Below, piece after piece: positions 46,449-59,019 of a stretch of DNA of 64,000 nt. The translations under genes were made by a program, and so were the position numbers. The notes beneath the pieces are model-generated. The model saw only the letters and a list, made by a program, of their open reading frames with translations. It did not search any database and was not told where the DNA came from. Origin of the DNA: Aphrocallistes beatrix (taxonomy: Eukaryota; Porifera; Hexactinellida; Sceptrulophora; Aphrocallistidae); assembly GCA_963281255.1 (NCBI GenBank), contig OY725491.1:2666001-2730000 (forward strand), given 5' to 3'. The stretch's first letter is position 1. Every line of letters starts with the position of its first letter.

Positions 46449-48044
46449 TGATGAAAAATATTTTATCAAGCCATTCAATACGGAAATTTTTGGGCTGGAT
46501 AATTTACAGTTTTCACACTTTCCTTTTATTCGAAATTCCTCTACTAGCTTAATCAGAATACATTTCATGTTTTTTACAACTTGTTTTCGCTTAAAATGAT
46601 GATCTGACATGATTCAAAGAAGTTATGGATATGAGACTTTCCGTTTCAAAAATGTGTCCTTTTTTAGGCGATACCAGTTGGTACAAGTGGCTCTAAGTGG
46701 CGAAATATTAGCATTGAAATTCTAAAAATCAAAATTAATGGTTAGAATCCCTTTAGTGTTCCTAAAATGGTTATAAAGGACTTTTGGCAAATTTATGATA
46801 AATAACAAAATGCCCATAGGACAGGCCAACCTTAATGAATTTAATAGTTAATAAATGATTTTTCACAATTTTGATTAAGATTTTTACTCAAGAGCTCTCC
46901 TAAACCTAATTGAAATAATTTCTTCTTTGGATTTTTATCGCAAGTTGCTTTCACCTCTGCGTTCCAAATCTGCATAGAAAAAATAGAACAGGTTAGAATT
47001 TAACTCAGAATTAATCCATTGGGCATACACAGTCTCCTTAATACTTTTATCTTAATGCATACGAACACCTCTTGTCACCAGAAAATCCTGGTTTGACCTG
47101 CATTTGCTGTGCAAAACCAGCTAAGAAGTTACTTTACCAAAGCATTTCACTTAGACTTGTGATTTAACAATCATGACCTGTATTCTAATTCTCTAGAGCA
47201 TAGTGTCATTCAAGTATATTGATGTACTTAAATTTATTTGATTCAAATTGGTTACTGACATTGTTTCTTTAACTCTCTTAAAATAATTGGGTCATTTTCT
47301 TCTCAGAGGAACAAGATAATGCTCCTTTTCACTGGCACAGATTTTTATTTTGGTGGAGTAAGTTTAGCCTGGGCGGGTCTGTCCCAAGGAAATTGCCCTC
47401 TCATAGGATATTTCACTTAGGTAACAGAGAGAGTTCGTGTTGACACACCACCAAACTGGGAGTGCTGTAAGCTCCCAGGGTGTCGGACCTTCCCTATGGA
47501 AGCCTACTACTTTTATTTCAGAATTACCTAGATTACTCTCATTTAGATCATTCAAAAGCAATATCTATCACAAAATTGGTTTATTAATCCTAGGGGTGTT
47601 CAAAATACAAGAAACCAGGGAAGAAGTTTGCTGAATTCTCATATATATTTATGACCAGATTTTTTCTAATGGTTTTTAGCAGACCGTCGTCCTTGTTTCA
47701 GTGGCGGCTCTAGGGGGATGCCAGCGAGGCCAGCACCCCCTCTTAGAAAGACTTTTTAAAATGTTGTTGATGATTGTCAAATGGAATAAATGTTCTTATT
47801 CATTATATAACCTCTTCTGTTTATAATAATATCCCAACATTTACTTTGAATTGATATTGTAATTAAAATTTTTAGTTTAATAAATCTTAATACTATTGAT
47901 ATTGGTTATAGTATGCAGTTCCAGCCCAGAGAACTAATTTTTGATAACTACAACAACTTTTATTTTTACGATTTTAAAACTTTGCGATATGATCATATTT
48001 AACAAACAATTTTATCTTGCTGGAATATATTTGTGTGATACGAA
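46449..48044. other. Intergenic, scattered MITE pieces
   Basis: At 46650-46845 a copy of the TTGGCC TIR element's right half ends GCCCATAGGACAGGCCAACC. At 47345-47520 is a moderately GC-rich block (CCAAACTGGGAGTGCTGTAAGCTCCCAG, with inverted CTGGGAGT/GCTCCCAG) of unknown nature. At 47703 is an hAT-like single end CAGTGGCGGCTCTAGGGGG. No gene. Confidence 0.45.
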
Positions 48045-48492
48045 TCTGCTATAACGGCCACTCTGTATAACGGTCACTTGTCTATAGCGGTCACTATTGA
48101 ACAGTTCCGTCCGAAATTCCATTATATTGAACCTGTGTATAGCGGTCACCTGCTCAACGCGGCCAGCGGCCACCCATTTATAGTCCCTTACTGACCCTAA
48201 AACTGTGTATAACGGCCATCACCTGTCTATAGCGGCCACTACTTGTCTATAATGGCCACTACCTGTCTATAACGGCAATCACGTTTTTCACCTTTTTATG
48301 TATTTATTACAGAAATGTTACGAACGATTAACAGTTTCATGTAATTACTTCGATTAATGGATTTCTACAAAATTGATATTTATTGCACTTTTTGGGGATT
48401 AAGACAATCACCTGTATATAACCGTAACCTGTGTATAACGGCCAATTTTGTCCAATCCCTTGGGTGGCCGTTATATACAGGTTCCACTGTAT
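48045..48492. mobile_element. MITE of repeated TATAACGGCCAC
   Basis: The right end reads, on the minus strand, TACAGTGGAACCTGTATATA then ACGGCCACC. The interior has about ten TGTATAACGGTCACC-like strings in both orientations. Pogo/Tigger-type tip (CAGTGGAACC). The left end is eroded. Confidence 0.6.
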
Positions 48493-49010
48493 ATCAAAGG
48501 AACCCCAAAAATCACTTTCAAAGGCAGTACCCTAAACCGATGCACAAACATCTAATATAGGAACCACAATAATTGTCCTTTTAAAATAAACCAATATATA
48601 AATTGGAAGCTGATCCCCTAAGGAATGCAATGGACAAATTGAAAATATCCTATTTTCACTCTCATTTGAAATACAGATTTGGGACGAGAACTTTTGGAAT
48701 GCCCTATGTAGTATTCTTGGTATCCACAGAGCACGACGCTACTGGTAGCCACAATAATATTTTGTATTAATCGAAGAATGAACTGCAGTAACAGGTAGTA
48801 CATATTGTTAATTTTTTAGAGAATAAATTATGTCCGGGTTTGGCCTTTTGAAAATCTGGCAACCCTACTTGTATCTATGCCACTACTGAGAATACTAGTT
48901 TGATATGATGTTCAGAGAACTAAAATGCCCCGGCGTCCGACGCTTATTCGAGCCCCGGCGCTTATTTATTTCGCTCACCCTTTAGACCCGGCGCTTATTC
49001 AGGGAAACAC
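48493..49010. repeat. Dispersed repeat copy and GCGCTTATT MITE
   Basis: 48500-48705 is an inverted copy of 61390-61690 and keeps the empty site (CCATTGCATTCCTTAGGGGA read on minus) for the MITE at 61467. At 48930-49010, repeated CCGGCGCTTATT strings end in GGGAAACACGGTA, a common invertebrate MITE-type end. Confidence 0.55.
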
Positions 49011-49513
49011 GGTAATCTAAAATATGTGGTATATTATAGTATATTGTTCGTTATAATACTATATTGCAGTTGACTATTATCATAATGCTCATTGCAATTG
49101 AACGTAATATGTAGATATATTTTGTATTTATATAATCTATTGATAGCAGGCGGCTGTAATTTGATCAGCATTTAATCACTCTATTAGTACGTTCAGGTGT
49201 CTTTATGCACAAAAATATTTATCTAATACCCACAATTGTATGTACGGTTATTTCTAATTCACTTCAATTTTAGGAAAAGTATTTTCGATTTATCATAGCA
49301 CAATTTCCAAAATACCTGCGCAAATGCTAGGATTTACGTAGTTTTCTTCAGAGAACAAGGCCCAGAACCCCCTTATCGTCGCTCGCTACTCTTTAACTTT
49401 AAGTATCCAGCCAATTAGTCAACTAGGTAAGTCCATAATCCCTTCACACAAGACGAGTAGAAATCAAATCTATCAGCTTGAAAATCGTTTTCTTACTGAC
49501 ACAAGTTAACTAG

Positions 49514-49876
<363 letters not shown>

Positions 49877-50077
49877 TAGTTTCCAAACATACATTGTTTA
49901 TACATAAAAATTATGTGCAACTTCGGTCATAGAATTTTTGAAAGGTTGTTATGTGTGCAAATAAGAATATTAGAGACAATATTTCAGCTTGATTTTATAG
50001 TTTGTTCTTGGCTATACATTATTTACGGGACCCATGTTATATTGAACTGATGTTCTGACAATTATACAATCAACTCC

Positions 50078-50193
50078 GCTTAATCGGAACAACTGCTCGA
50101 GTCTCCAGGAACGGAATTGTTCCCATACTAGCTAATTCTATATTTAATCACTTAATCGAAAGTAAAGTGTCCCGAATAAGTGGAATCACTTGT
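50078..50193. mobile_element. TA-flanked MITE (CAATCAACTCCGCTTAATCG)
   Basis: Left end CAATCAACTCCGCTTAATCG, right end CCGAATAAGTGGAATCACTTG, TA on both sides, 116 bp. Related to the MITE end at 12130-12226. Confidence 0.6.
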
Positions 50194-50239
50194 ATTTTGA
50201 TTGCTAAATTTTATAGACATCATAAAAAAAGAATTATAA

Positions 50240-50352
50240 TCTTTGGAACGACTTGAGGTCAAAGGTCTATATATAAATGACCCACTTTCATTTTCACTTT
50301 GAGTTCACTTTCAATTAACTTTCACTTTCACTTTCACTTCAACATTCCATGA
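50240..50352. mobile_element. TTAA-type MITE with ACTTTC array (copy D)
   Basis: TATATAAATGACCCACTTTC followed by ACTTTGAGTTCACTTTCAAT and further ACTTTC hexamers, ending TTCAACATTCC. Flanking arms are weakly complementary. The most diverged of four copies. Confidence 0.55.
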
Positions 50353-51118
50353 CGTGCGAGGGAATTATTTTATTTTTTCTATTATTTCGATTATGTTTGC
50401 TGTAGATTTTGTGTTGTCATGGCAAAGCGACCTTTTAATGATTTCTCTGGTATTAAAGTAGGAACTTGTACTATCAGTAGTCATTTCTTTCTAGTGTCAG
50501 GTTAAAGGAACTGAGTATGATTATTCAGTTCTCCAAAAAAAGATTGTATCCAAAGTATTCTGATAAACCTAAGTCAAGTATAATGTTAATTATTGTTAAC
50601 CCCAAATTATGAAGCTGATTGTTACATTAAATCTATTTGTTCTTCTACTTGTATATTAGAAAACCAGCATAATGCAGTAGCATATTAAGGATTTTGGATT
50701 AGGGTGCTTGTTAGCCCTTGAAATATCAATATGCAGCTATTCTAAAGCAATCAATGTAGCAAAAACTTTGACCTAACTTTTCATATTATTCATCCCTTTT
50801 GATGGATAAAAATATATTTTATTACTTTATTTATAGGGCCCCTGGCGCCCCCGTGGATAGATTGGCTACTGTTGCAGGTTAAATTTCAGAACCTTCCCAA
50901 TGTCTAATTTGGACAAATTCTATATTATTGGAGAGAAGAGGACCAGACGTTTATGGAAATGTTATAAAATTGTATTTTTTATCCCTTTAAGGCGGTTTAA
51001 TTTGTAGTCAAACAAAGCTTTAACAAAATTTTAGTAGTTCCTCTTGAAATTAAAATTCAAGAGTTTACTCCCATTTTTCGAAAAAGTTTATGCGGTTTAA
51101 ATTTCATACGAAAATTCC
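50353..51118. other. Kinase intron, nothing recognised
   Basis: AT-rich, no domain or repeat recognised. Confidence 0.45.
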
Positions 51119-51440
51119 AGAACTTAGTCGAGCCATAGCCAAAAGACTCGCAAAAAAAAGCTTTCTGTGCCAGGCACAGAAAGCTGATTTTTGGCATATG
51201 AGGGTACTTTGGCTATAGCGCCACTATGTTCTGATCTCAGACTAAAATGTCGACTCATCATGGAATTATGGCGTCATTGTCACCTTTTTATGATTAGAAA
51301 TTTCAGTTTTTCGACTATAACTCAGCCATTTTAGGTGATAGAAGGCTGAAGTTTTAATAGGATGTGTATATTAATATACCTCACATATGATGCAACTATC
51401 ATAATAAATGATGACTCATCACTCTGTTATGATGTCTAAC
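51119..51440. mobile_element. Helitron-like fragments, head to head
   Basis: A short minus-oriented piece (51119-51172: AGAACTTAGTCGAGCCATAGC ... CTTTCTGTGCC) faces a longer plus-oriented piece (51173-51440: AGGCACAGAAAGCTGATTTT ...), forming a 54-bp palindrome. Neither has terminal ends. Confidence 0.7.
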
Positions 51441-51457
51441 GAAACTACAGGTGGACT

Positions 51458-52526
51458 CAGTGCTGCCAAGTATCCGTAAGTTTACGTAGACTACGTAAAT
51501 TTGACTGCAATCTACGTGTCTACGTATGAAGACCCGATTTATACGTATTTCTTGCGTAATACATTTAATACTTCTTGTTTAAAACATCTAATCTCGTTTT
51601 GTTATTATTAGTGAACCATGTTACCATTCTGATTATATCACATCCTTACTATTAAAACTCGATTAATCTATATGTATATACTAAGTATATATCTATATAT
51701 ATATATCTGTAACGAATTGATTGAAGAAACTGCCAGGCACAGAAAGCTAATTTTTGGCATGCGGGAGTCTTTTGGCTATGGCTCCAGTAAGTTCTGAGTT
51801 CAGAGCAAAATGTCGACTCATCGTGGAATTATGACGTCATTGTCACATTTTTAAAAGTTAAGCAGTACAGTTATTCGAGCATAACTCAGCCATTATAGGA
51901 GATAGAAGGCTGAAATTTTAATAGAATCTGTATACTAACATAGCTCACATATGATGCAACTATCATCAAAAAATGATGACTCATCACTGTGATGACGTCA
52001 TCATTACTCATCAAAACTGTAAAAATTGGCAAATTCGGTGCTTTTTCGTGCGATATCGCTTATAATAGTAGGAGAGACGTATTTAGAGATGTTATCTCCC
52101 ATATAATTAATCAATGGTGACCACAGGCGACCGAAGGGAGCCTCCGGCGGACATAAAGTGTCCGCCAGCCGCAGAGCGCAAGCAAGCGAAGCGCTTGTTA
52201 CTAATACTTTTCAAATTATGTTAGATCGCGAGATATGACCAGTTGACAAATTTGACATCCAATCTTTTAAAATGGATTTGAGCTTAATTCTTTCACAAAG
52301 TATGTACGACCATATTAAATAGTGCTTTGATAGTTTGCGAAAGGGTTCATATCTATCTTTATTTACGATTATTCATACAAAGTTGTTAGTTTATGTTATT
52401 TGTAAAAGTAAATTAAGACCTGTTGGCTCATTTAGGGATTTTAGAATGCTCCGTAAAAAAATTTGTTTCTCCGTAAATTTTATGGTCAATCTCCAGGAAT
52501 TTTTCTGAACTCACTTGGCAGCACTG
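51458..52526. mobile_element. hAT-type element, TIR CAGTGCTGCCAAGT
   Basis: Ends CAGTGCTGCCAAGT and ACTTGGCAGCACTG. Exact 8-bp target duplication GGTGGACT at 51450-51457 and 52932-52939; the right copy is displaced because another MITE (52532-52928) landed inside it. Imperfect internal repeats of the end (TCCGTAAATTT) are present. It contains a complete Helitron-like copy. No transposase. Confidence 0.85.
51643..52197 (+). mobile_element. Complete Helitron-like element, 555 bp
   Basis: TCCTTACTATT after A; TA tract 51670-51707; hairpin GGCGGACAT/GTGTCCGCC; terminus GCGAAGCGCTTG before T. Confidence 0.88.
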
Positions 52527-52531
52527 GGTGG

Positions 52532-52928
52532 CATAGGCGTCGAACCTACCCGGCCACCCGGTATGGGCCGGGCGGCCCTAAGGGGCTGCCTGGCTCTACC
52601 CGGCATCGTCGGTTAAGGGCCGGATAGACCCAGAGGGCCTATCTGGCTGGGTACAAGCTTACCTGATACATTCTCAAAGTCCTAGAACCATGTATCATGC
52701 AGTTTAACTATTGTATCCAATAAAACATAGCAACTGAAATCATGACGGACGACCGGAGAAAGCAGAAAGGATAGTCGATTTCTATAGAGTTTTAGTTATG
52801 TTAGTGAATTGTGAGTGTGATATTTATTTATGCCGTGAATTTAGCGGCCCTGGAATCGATTGGGCCGACTCCAGAGTCTTCGGGCCGGGCGGCCCGAAGT
52901 GCCAGCGGGCCCATTTCCGACGCCTATG
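52532..52928. mobile_element. GC-rich hAT MITE, TIR CATAGGCGTCG
   Basis: 397 bp. Ends CATAGGCGTCGAA and TCCGACGCCTATG. 8-bp duplication CTGGGTGG (52524-52531) / CTAGGTGG (52929-52936) with one mismatch. Subterminal GGGCCGGGCGGCCC palindromes occur at both ends. Inserted into the right target duplication of the preceding element, hence younger. Confidence 0.85.
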
Positions 52929-52939
52929 CTAGGTGGACT

Positions 52940-53990
52940 TCCTTCTTACAAAACTCAATAAAACTTAAAAATGCTATTAGAGGAAATTCAGGCTAATGGC
53001 AACATCAAAATTCTGACGAATGCAGTGTCCCCTTTCCTAACTTTTTCCCCCAATTTAAATTTTGACCTCACCTAGTTTCAATTTTCAAACATTATTTTAA
53101 AGAAATGACGAGCATTTTATTTGACAAGCAAATCGCTTTTATTTGCGCTCCTAACGCGCGCTATGTAGGAAACACTGATCATATCATCACAGTAGCCTAC
53201 TGCTTTCAGATAGCAGCACGACCATGTTTGAATACCTAGCATTCCAAAATATTTTCTTGGTGCATGCTCCCCAAAATGCCCTACTCTCGCTAGCTATACT
53301 CTTTCTATTCGTCTGTATTGTTTGTACTTTTGTTCCCTCACTCTTTAAGGGCTTTTTTCTATCGGCATAAGAAAGGTGACAATGAAGTAATCACACATTA
53401 TTAGCTCATTTTCGACCACAATAGAATAATAAATCGGCGAAAATAGTTAAAGAATATACTTTCTTCTTCTAAAGTATTCGTATACTCTATTATTTTTCTA
53501 TCAAATACATTAAATATTTCAAGATTTACTACAATATGCTACATGTCACGGGTAGCACCACTATACATATTGGTATCAGTGTCCATAAAGTAACACATAT
53601 TGAGATCATTAATCTGAAATTCTAAGGAAAAGAACTTGTGTCAGATAAAACGGTTTTGAAGATATTGTGATTGATTTTTCATAAGATTATTAGATTTTGA
53701 AATTGATTGTATTATGCTATAAATACAAGTATTTAACCAAGCACCTTTGCTGTCCAAACTTTTCTACTATGTTGCTACCTAATTCTATAAGATCCAAAAT
53801 AAAAAAATATATTTTCATTTATATACACTTATCTCAGCTAGAAAAAGCATATTTTCCGAAATAACAGAGCCTTTGATGAAATTTGTGATGCCCGGGCCAA
53901 AAGTCGCTTAACAATAAAAGTTTTGATTTTCACACGCCAATTGAACTGTTCGAATAGATCACCAAATAGAGTTAAGAATATAGGCTTGCA
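52940..53990. other. Kinase intron, no gene recognised
   Basis: AT-rich; short unsupported frames only. Confidence 0.45.
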
Positions 53991-54042
53991 TCCTTACTAT
54001 TAAAACTCGATTAATGTTTATTTATATATATATATATATATA

Positions 54043-55391
54043 CAGTGCCGGATTTAGGAATGTGGGGGCCCTGTGCGAGTGCGATTGTGGGGGCCCTGGC
54101 ATCTAATAAAATAGTCATAAAATATAAAGATATTAAAAGGTACATTTATTCCACTATAAATGCACTCTGCGTGCAAATTCATTAATAATGTCAGAAAAGT
54201 CAATTGAAAGCATGATATCGCATTCGATACTCATCAAGACAATGATACAAGTCGGTTCTGACCCATGTTTGATCTTTATACGTTTCAACTTGGAGAATGA
54301 TCGTTCTCCAGTTGCGTTTGAAATCATGAGGCTGAGATATATTCGTAGCATTATTTCAACATTAGGAAATGTACTTTTGAGACGCTTGTTTATTATAGCC
54401 TTGTACATATTGAGCTCATTACTGCATGCTTGATCATTATCAAACAATTCAACAGATGATATTAGAAGGGATCGAAATTGTATTAGTTCCTCAGCAATAC
54501 TATCTTCTAGATCATCAGCATATGCTCCTACTAGATTTAGTGAATGGCGGCGAATTTCTTTCTCTTTCAAGGATTCTAATTTAGCCATTCTAAATAAGCC
54601 ATTCTCTGCCCTGTGTGACCACGTTTATCAAGAAACGTTATGAATCGTTCAACTGGCTCGTCGACTTCAATGTAACACAATATGACTGTCAGTTGATCAA
54701 TATGAGAGATATCAGGTGTAGAATCTACTGAAACTGAATAATACTTGCTGCGTTTGACACAATCAACTATGACCTTCAATGTCGCTTTCCTCATGATTTC
54801 TATCAATTATTCATATACAGTTGATGACAGATAGTTGGTGTGACCACTGCCTTTGTTCGCATGTAAACTGATATGCTCCGCTAAAAACTTGTCATACTCA
54901 GCGATCAGTTCTAAAATACCCAGGAAATTTCCAGTTTGTTGACGATCCAACAATTTCATCTGCTCCCCGAAATGCTAAGACACGCTCAGCAATTAGTCTT
55001 GTCACGCTGACACACCTCTTCAGGATATCCCGCCAGTAGTTGCACCTATCTTCTAGATGTTTCTGTTGTTCAACATCGATCCTATCTAGGATATCGCACG
55101 AATTTATGTCGATCACTATGCAGTCTCATGTAGTAATGAGTCTAATTCATTAAAAAAGTAATATACAAGTTACGAATGATCTAATAATTCAACAGATAGC
55201 CTTTATATATTTATCTGTATACGTTGGGTAAATTTTTGAAATGAAAATGAAAAATGAGATTTGCTGCATACAATATTCATATTAGTGAGAGTATTTCATT
55301 AGAAAAACAAGTACAAATAATGTATGTCAATTTGTGGGGGCCCCGAAAATGTGGGGGCCCTGTGCGGTCGCACACTCCTAAATCGCTACTG
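54043..55391 (-). mobile_element. hAT element, TIR CAGTGCCGGATTTAGGA
   Basis: 1,349 bp. Ends CAGTGCCGGATTTAGGAATG and, complemented, CAGTAGCGATTTAGGAGTG. Subterminal GTGGGGGCCC repeats at both ends. The flanks are TATATATA on both sides, compatible with an 8-bp duplication in the TA tract. Confidence 0.85.
54154..55116 (-). pseudogene. ZMYM1/DUF4371-type hAT transposase remnant
   Basis: Three minus-strand pieces. 55116-54898 has LEDRCNYWRDILKRCVSVTRLIAERVLAFRG. 54806-54576 has YYSVSVDSTPDISHIDQLTVILCYI (first catalytic D) and ends at AYLEWLN. 54588-54154 has the dimerisation region FPNVEIMLRIYLSLMISNATGERSFSKLKRIK. The central part between the first D and the C-terminal domain is missing (internal deletion near 54580) and frames differ near 54800-54890. 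Total length is about 320 residues against 600-800 for intact relatives. A different lineage from 7438-9208. Confidence 0.8.
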
Positions 55392-56270
55392 TATATATAT
55401 ATATATATATATGTAACGAATTGATTGAAGAAACTGCCCCGTAGAAGGCTAATTTTTGCCATGTGGGAGTATTTTGGCTATGGCTCCAGGAAGTTCTGAG
55501 TTCAGAGCAAAATGCCGACTCATCATGGAATTGTGACGTCATTGTCACATTTTTATAAGTTAAGCAATACAGTTATTCGTACATAACTTAGCCATTATAG
55601 GAGATAAAAGGCTGAAATTTTAATAGAATCTGTATACCAACATGCCTCACATATGATACAACTATCATAAAAAATGTTGACTCATCACTTTGTTATGACG
55701 TCATCATTACTCATCAAAAATTTTTAAAATTTATAAATTTTGTGATTATTCGTCCGATATAGATTATAATAGTAGAACAGACGTATTTAGAGATGTTATT
55801 TCCCTTATAATTAACCAATGGTGACCCCAGGCGACCGAAGGGAGCCTCCGGCGGCCACAAAGTGTCCGCCAGCCGCGCAGCGCACCAAGCGAAGCGCGCT
55901 TGTACATCCTTACTATTAAAACTCGATTAATGTATATTTATTTATTTATTTATTTATTTATATATGTTATGGACCAAAGTGTAAACTGGCCAAGATTTTA
56001 GAATCTTGGTTAAAAGCAACTTTGGCTCAGCCAAAGTGTTGAGTTAACCTAAATTTGATGGGAGCATAATACATCATGGGTTGACAAGAAATTGTAGATT
56101 TATTTAATCTTATTGCGTTATGCGTTATGCGTGAGAGTAGTATAGATTATGATTACCAGTTGAGAAAATCCAATATAAAACTCATTCATGTTAACAGTAA
56201 TTAGCAATGCACAATAATTATTTAAAAATATTAACAATTCAACAAAGGTATGAGTCATTCTTACTAGTTC

Positions 56271-56823
56271 CTTGCTCTGTTATGAAGGACAGGGTGTAAT
56301 TCAGTTGTTACTTGCTCTGTTATGAGGGACAGGGTGTAACAGAGGCGTAGCCAGCCCAATTTTTAGGGTGCGGCAATTCCATTCCGTTTCGCGAGAGGGT
56401 TGCGGCACCCAATGCTAATTTGTGAAATTTTAGTGGGCACAGCCTTTGAAGTTGCGGCCTAGGCCCCATGTGCCGCACCCTGGCTACGCCTCTGGGTGTA
56501 ATTCAGTTGTTACTTGTTCTGTTACGAGGGACGGTGTAATTCAGTTGTTACTTGCCTGTTATAAGGGACAGGGTGTAATTCAGTTGTTACTTGCTCTGTT
56601 ATTAGGGACAGGGTGTAATTCAGTTGTCACTTGCTCTGTTACGAGGGACAGGGTGTAGTTCAGTTGTTACTTGCTCTGTTATGAAGGACAGGGTGTAATT
56701 CAGTTGTTACTTGCTCTGTTACGAGAGACAGGGTGTAATTCAGTTGTCACTTGCTCTGTTACGAGGGACAGGGTGTAGTTTAGTTGTCACTTGATCTGTT
56801 ATAAGGGACAGAGTGTAGTTCAA
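56271..56823 (+). repeat. 40-bp minisatellite
   Basis: About ten units of ACTTGCTCTGTTACGAGGGA-CAGGGTGTAATTCAGTTGTT with small variations (the hyphen only divides the unit). One unit near the left is split by a MITE. Confidence 0.92.
56340..56494. mobile_element. hAT-type MITE, TIR CAGAGGCGTAGCCAG
   Basis: 155 bp. Ends CAGAGGCGTAGCCAG and CTGGCTACGCCTCTG. The flanking duplication GGTGTAA (56333-56339 and 56495-56501) matches the minisatellite unit, so the site is clear. Subterminal GTGCGGCA/TGCCGCAC complement each other. Confidence 0.88.
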
Positions 56824-57173
56824 ATATGTTCAATATACTAAGAATACTGTCAAACAGTCTACATTTGGACGTACTCCCTTTGAGGTGCACTTTAGGAGGA
56901 CCCCCTGATATATCTGTAGATTTGATGTTACCCCAAGAGTTGATAGACTCGCTCAATATGCTGTAGATGACGCCCTACAGATGGGTGGAGAGATCATCGA
57001 ATTATCTACTCAAACTACCGAGGCTACAGCAGTTCCTGTCCCACGATCGAGCACGCCTACCCTCCTCCTCCCACTCTCTCGCATGACTCTATGTCAGCCG
57101 GATGTGACGATTCCTTCATCCGATGTTTCTAACCAAGTGGATAGAGACCAACAGCCTCAGCCATGTTCTTCAA
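56824..57173 (+). repeat. Inverted duplicate of integrase 3' coding end (left)
   Basis: Reads AATATACTAAGAATACTGTC on to CAGCCTCAGCCATGTTCTTC. It is about 95% identical to the complement of 57350-57685. It preserves the empty TA site of the mariner inserted in the right copy. Confidence 0.85.
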
Positions 57174-57242
57174 TACAGCGATTAGTACTAGAGTATATCG
57201 TCTAGGTTAACAGATGATGTAATATCAGTCCTAATAAGCGGT

Positions 57243-57685
57243 CTAACCTCCAAGTCGTAAGAATCGCTTCATCCAGCTCGTCAGTAGAAGAGAGAGGCGA
57301 GGAGGGAACTTCAACTTCGGTGTACCGTGGACAGGTTCTGGGCTATATGAAGAACATGGCTGAGGCTGTTGGTCTCTATCCACTTGGTTAGAAACATCGG
57401 CTGAAGAAATCGTCGCATCCGGCTGACATAGAGTCATGCGAGAGAGTGGGAGGAGGAGGGTAGGCGTGCTCGATCGTGGGACAGGAACTGCTGTAGCCTC
57501 GGTAGTTTGAGTAGATAATTCGATGATCTCGCCACCCATCTGTAGGGCGTCATCTACATCATATTGAGCAAGTCTATCAACTCTTGGGGTAGCATCAAAT
57601 CTACAGATAGATCAGGGGGGTCCTCCTAAAGTGCATCTCAAGGGGAGTACGTCCAAGTGCAGAATGTTTGACAGTATTCTTAGTA
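57243..57685 (-). pseudogene. C-terminal part of the KRBA2-like integrase
   Basis: The minus strand has an integrase C-terminal segment (RTPLEMHFRRTP-like) followed by a Thr/Ser/Pro-rich tail (MGGEIIELSTQTTEATAVPV ... KFPPRLSLLLTSWMK). Part of the broken integrase gene; separated from the rest by the mariner at 57686-59017. Confidence 0.6.
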
Positions 57686-59017
57686 CTACGGAAGTTCAAT
57701 AAGTTCTGATCATTATTAGATAACATTACTAGATTTTACTAGTACCTTAATTCGCTCATAGAATATGTTTATTTTATCAATTACCTAAAAGCCAGTTTTT
57801 ACTTGGTTCAAGTCTACGGTATGAAAGGTGCTCTATCTTATCCTGGAGTCAGACGATGGGCCCAGCGCTTTAGGGTAGCTAGAGAGTCTGTGGAAGATGA
57901 CCCTCGGGCTGGAGGTCCTGTTACTGCGGTTGTCTCCTAATATTCCAGTACTATTAAGGAACTCGTTGATTCAGATCCTCATATCACTGTTAAAGAGTTC
58001 GCTCATATTATTGGGATCTCAACGGGAGGTGTTGGCCACATTCTAAAGTCAAAACTAAATCTATCAAAGGTTTGTGCTCGATGGGTCCTTCATTGCTTAA
58101 CAAAGGCCTGTCAGGCCAAAATTGGTCTGAGGGATCAGGTTTGGCTGCCAAATCTAGTCTGGAGGACCATTTTTAGTGCAGTTTCTGCAGAGAGATGCCC
58201 CTATGGCAATGACGGTGTACCACATCCGTCCATATGTATGTATGTATCTCCGTACGCTGCGAAATTTGAGTTTTCAAAAATTTAGTAGCCCGATGTATTA
58301 CAATATTCATATCTCGCGTGCCAAGTCAGCTGCACTATCGGTCTATCGACAGACATTTTTCTTAACTTGAATAATGCCAACTTGAGTCATGATCAAAGCG
58401 GGCGCAGCGTTGAAGGGAAATGGCGGGAAGCAATAGTAAAACTTCTACATACTTGTAGAATAAAAAAAAGTGGACAGAGTAAAACTTAATATAAAAGCGG
58501 GACATTCAATGCAAAAAACGTACAGTTGGCATGTATTGAATAGACTCCCTATTAATAGAGACCTCCTACAGTGATTGTAATGTTATCACATCCTATAAGG
58601 AGAGGACTACTTTAGTGTACGTAATTAAATGGCACAAAATTTAACCCGGACCAATTTTGGCATGGGGGGAAGCAGGTCAAAGCCAAAATTGCAAGCATGG
58701 GGATGGTTGAGCTTGAGCATCCACCCTACAGTCCAGACCTAGCTCCTTGTGACTTTTATTTATTCCCAAAGCTAAAAGAGTTCCTTTCTGGTCGTCATTT
58801 CGACACAAATGCAGGACTGGGTTCGGCGATTTTCTAGTATCTAAACCTTATACCTCCTGAGGACTATGAAAAAGTATTTGTACAATGATTAGAACATTTA
58901 CAACGCTGTATCGATAATCGTGGGAGTATTTTGAAAAAATAGAACATTAATTACTTGTTTATCGTGTATTTTTAATGTTTGACAGTGTATTGATCAGAAC
59001 TTATTGAACACCCGTAG
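57686..59017 (+). mobile_element. mariner element inserted in the integrase gene
   Basis: 1,332 bp, TA at 57684-57685 and 59018-59019. Ends CTACGGAAGTTCAATAAGTT and, complemented, CTACGGGTGTTCAATAAGTT. The transposase remnant on + shows PGVRRWAQRFRVARESVEDDPRAGGP, VKEFAHIIGISTGGVGHILK, a QDGA-like segment near 58650 and HPPYSPDLAPCDFYLFPKLKEFLSGRHFDT. Stops after VTAVVS (near 57938) and several frame changes. Non-autonomous now. The empty site is present at 56826-56850. Confidence 0.88.
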
Positions 59018-59019
59018 TA

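Larger units (their letters stand above)
53991..55902 (+). mobile_element. Helitron-like element with an hAT in its TA tract
   Basis: 5' end TCCTTACTATT at 53991. The TA tract is split by the hAT at 54043-55391, then TGTAACGAATTGATTGAAG resumes and the copy ends AGCGCGCTTG at 55902 before T. Outside the insertion it is a complete copy. Confidence 0.88.

Noticed and set aside
51450-51600. TACGTAGACTACGTA palindromes as an operator
   Set aside because: They lie in the subterminal part of an hAT element, where short inverted repeats are expected.
56446-56658. Frame with repeated GCNSVVTCSV
   Set aside because: Translation of the 40-bp minisatellite; the unit is not a multiple of three.
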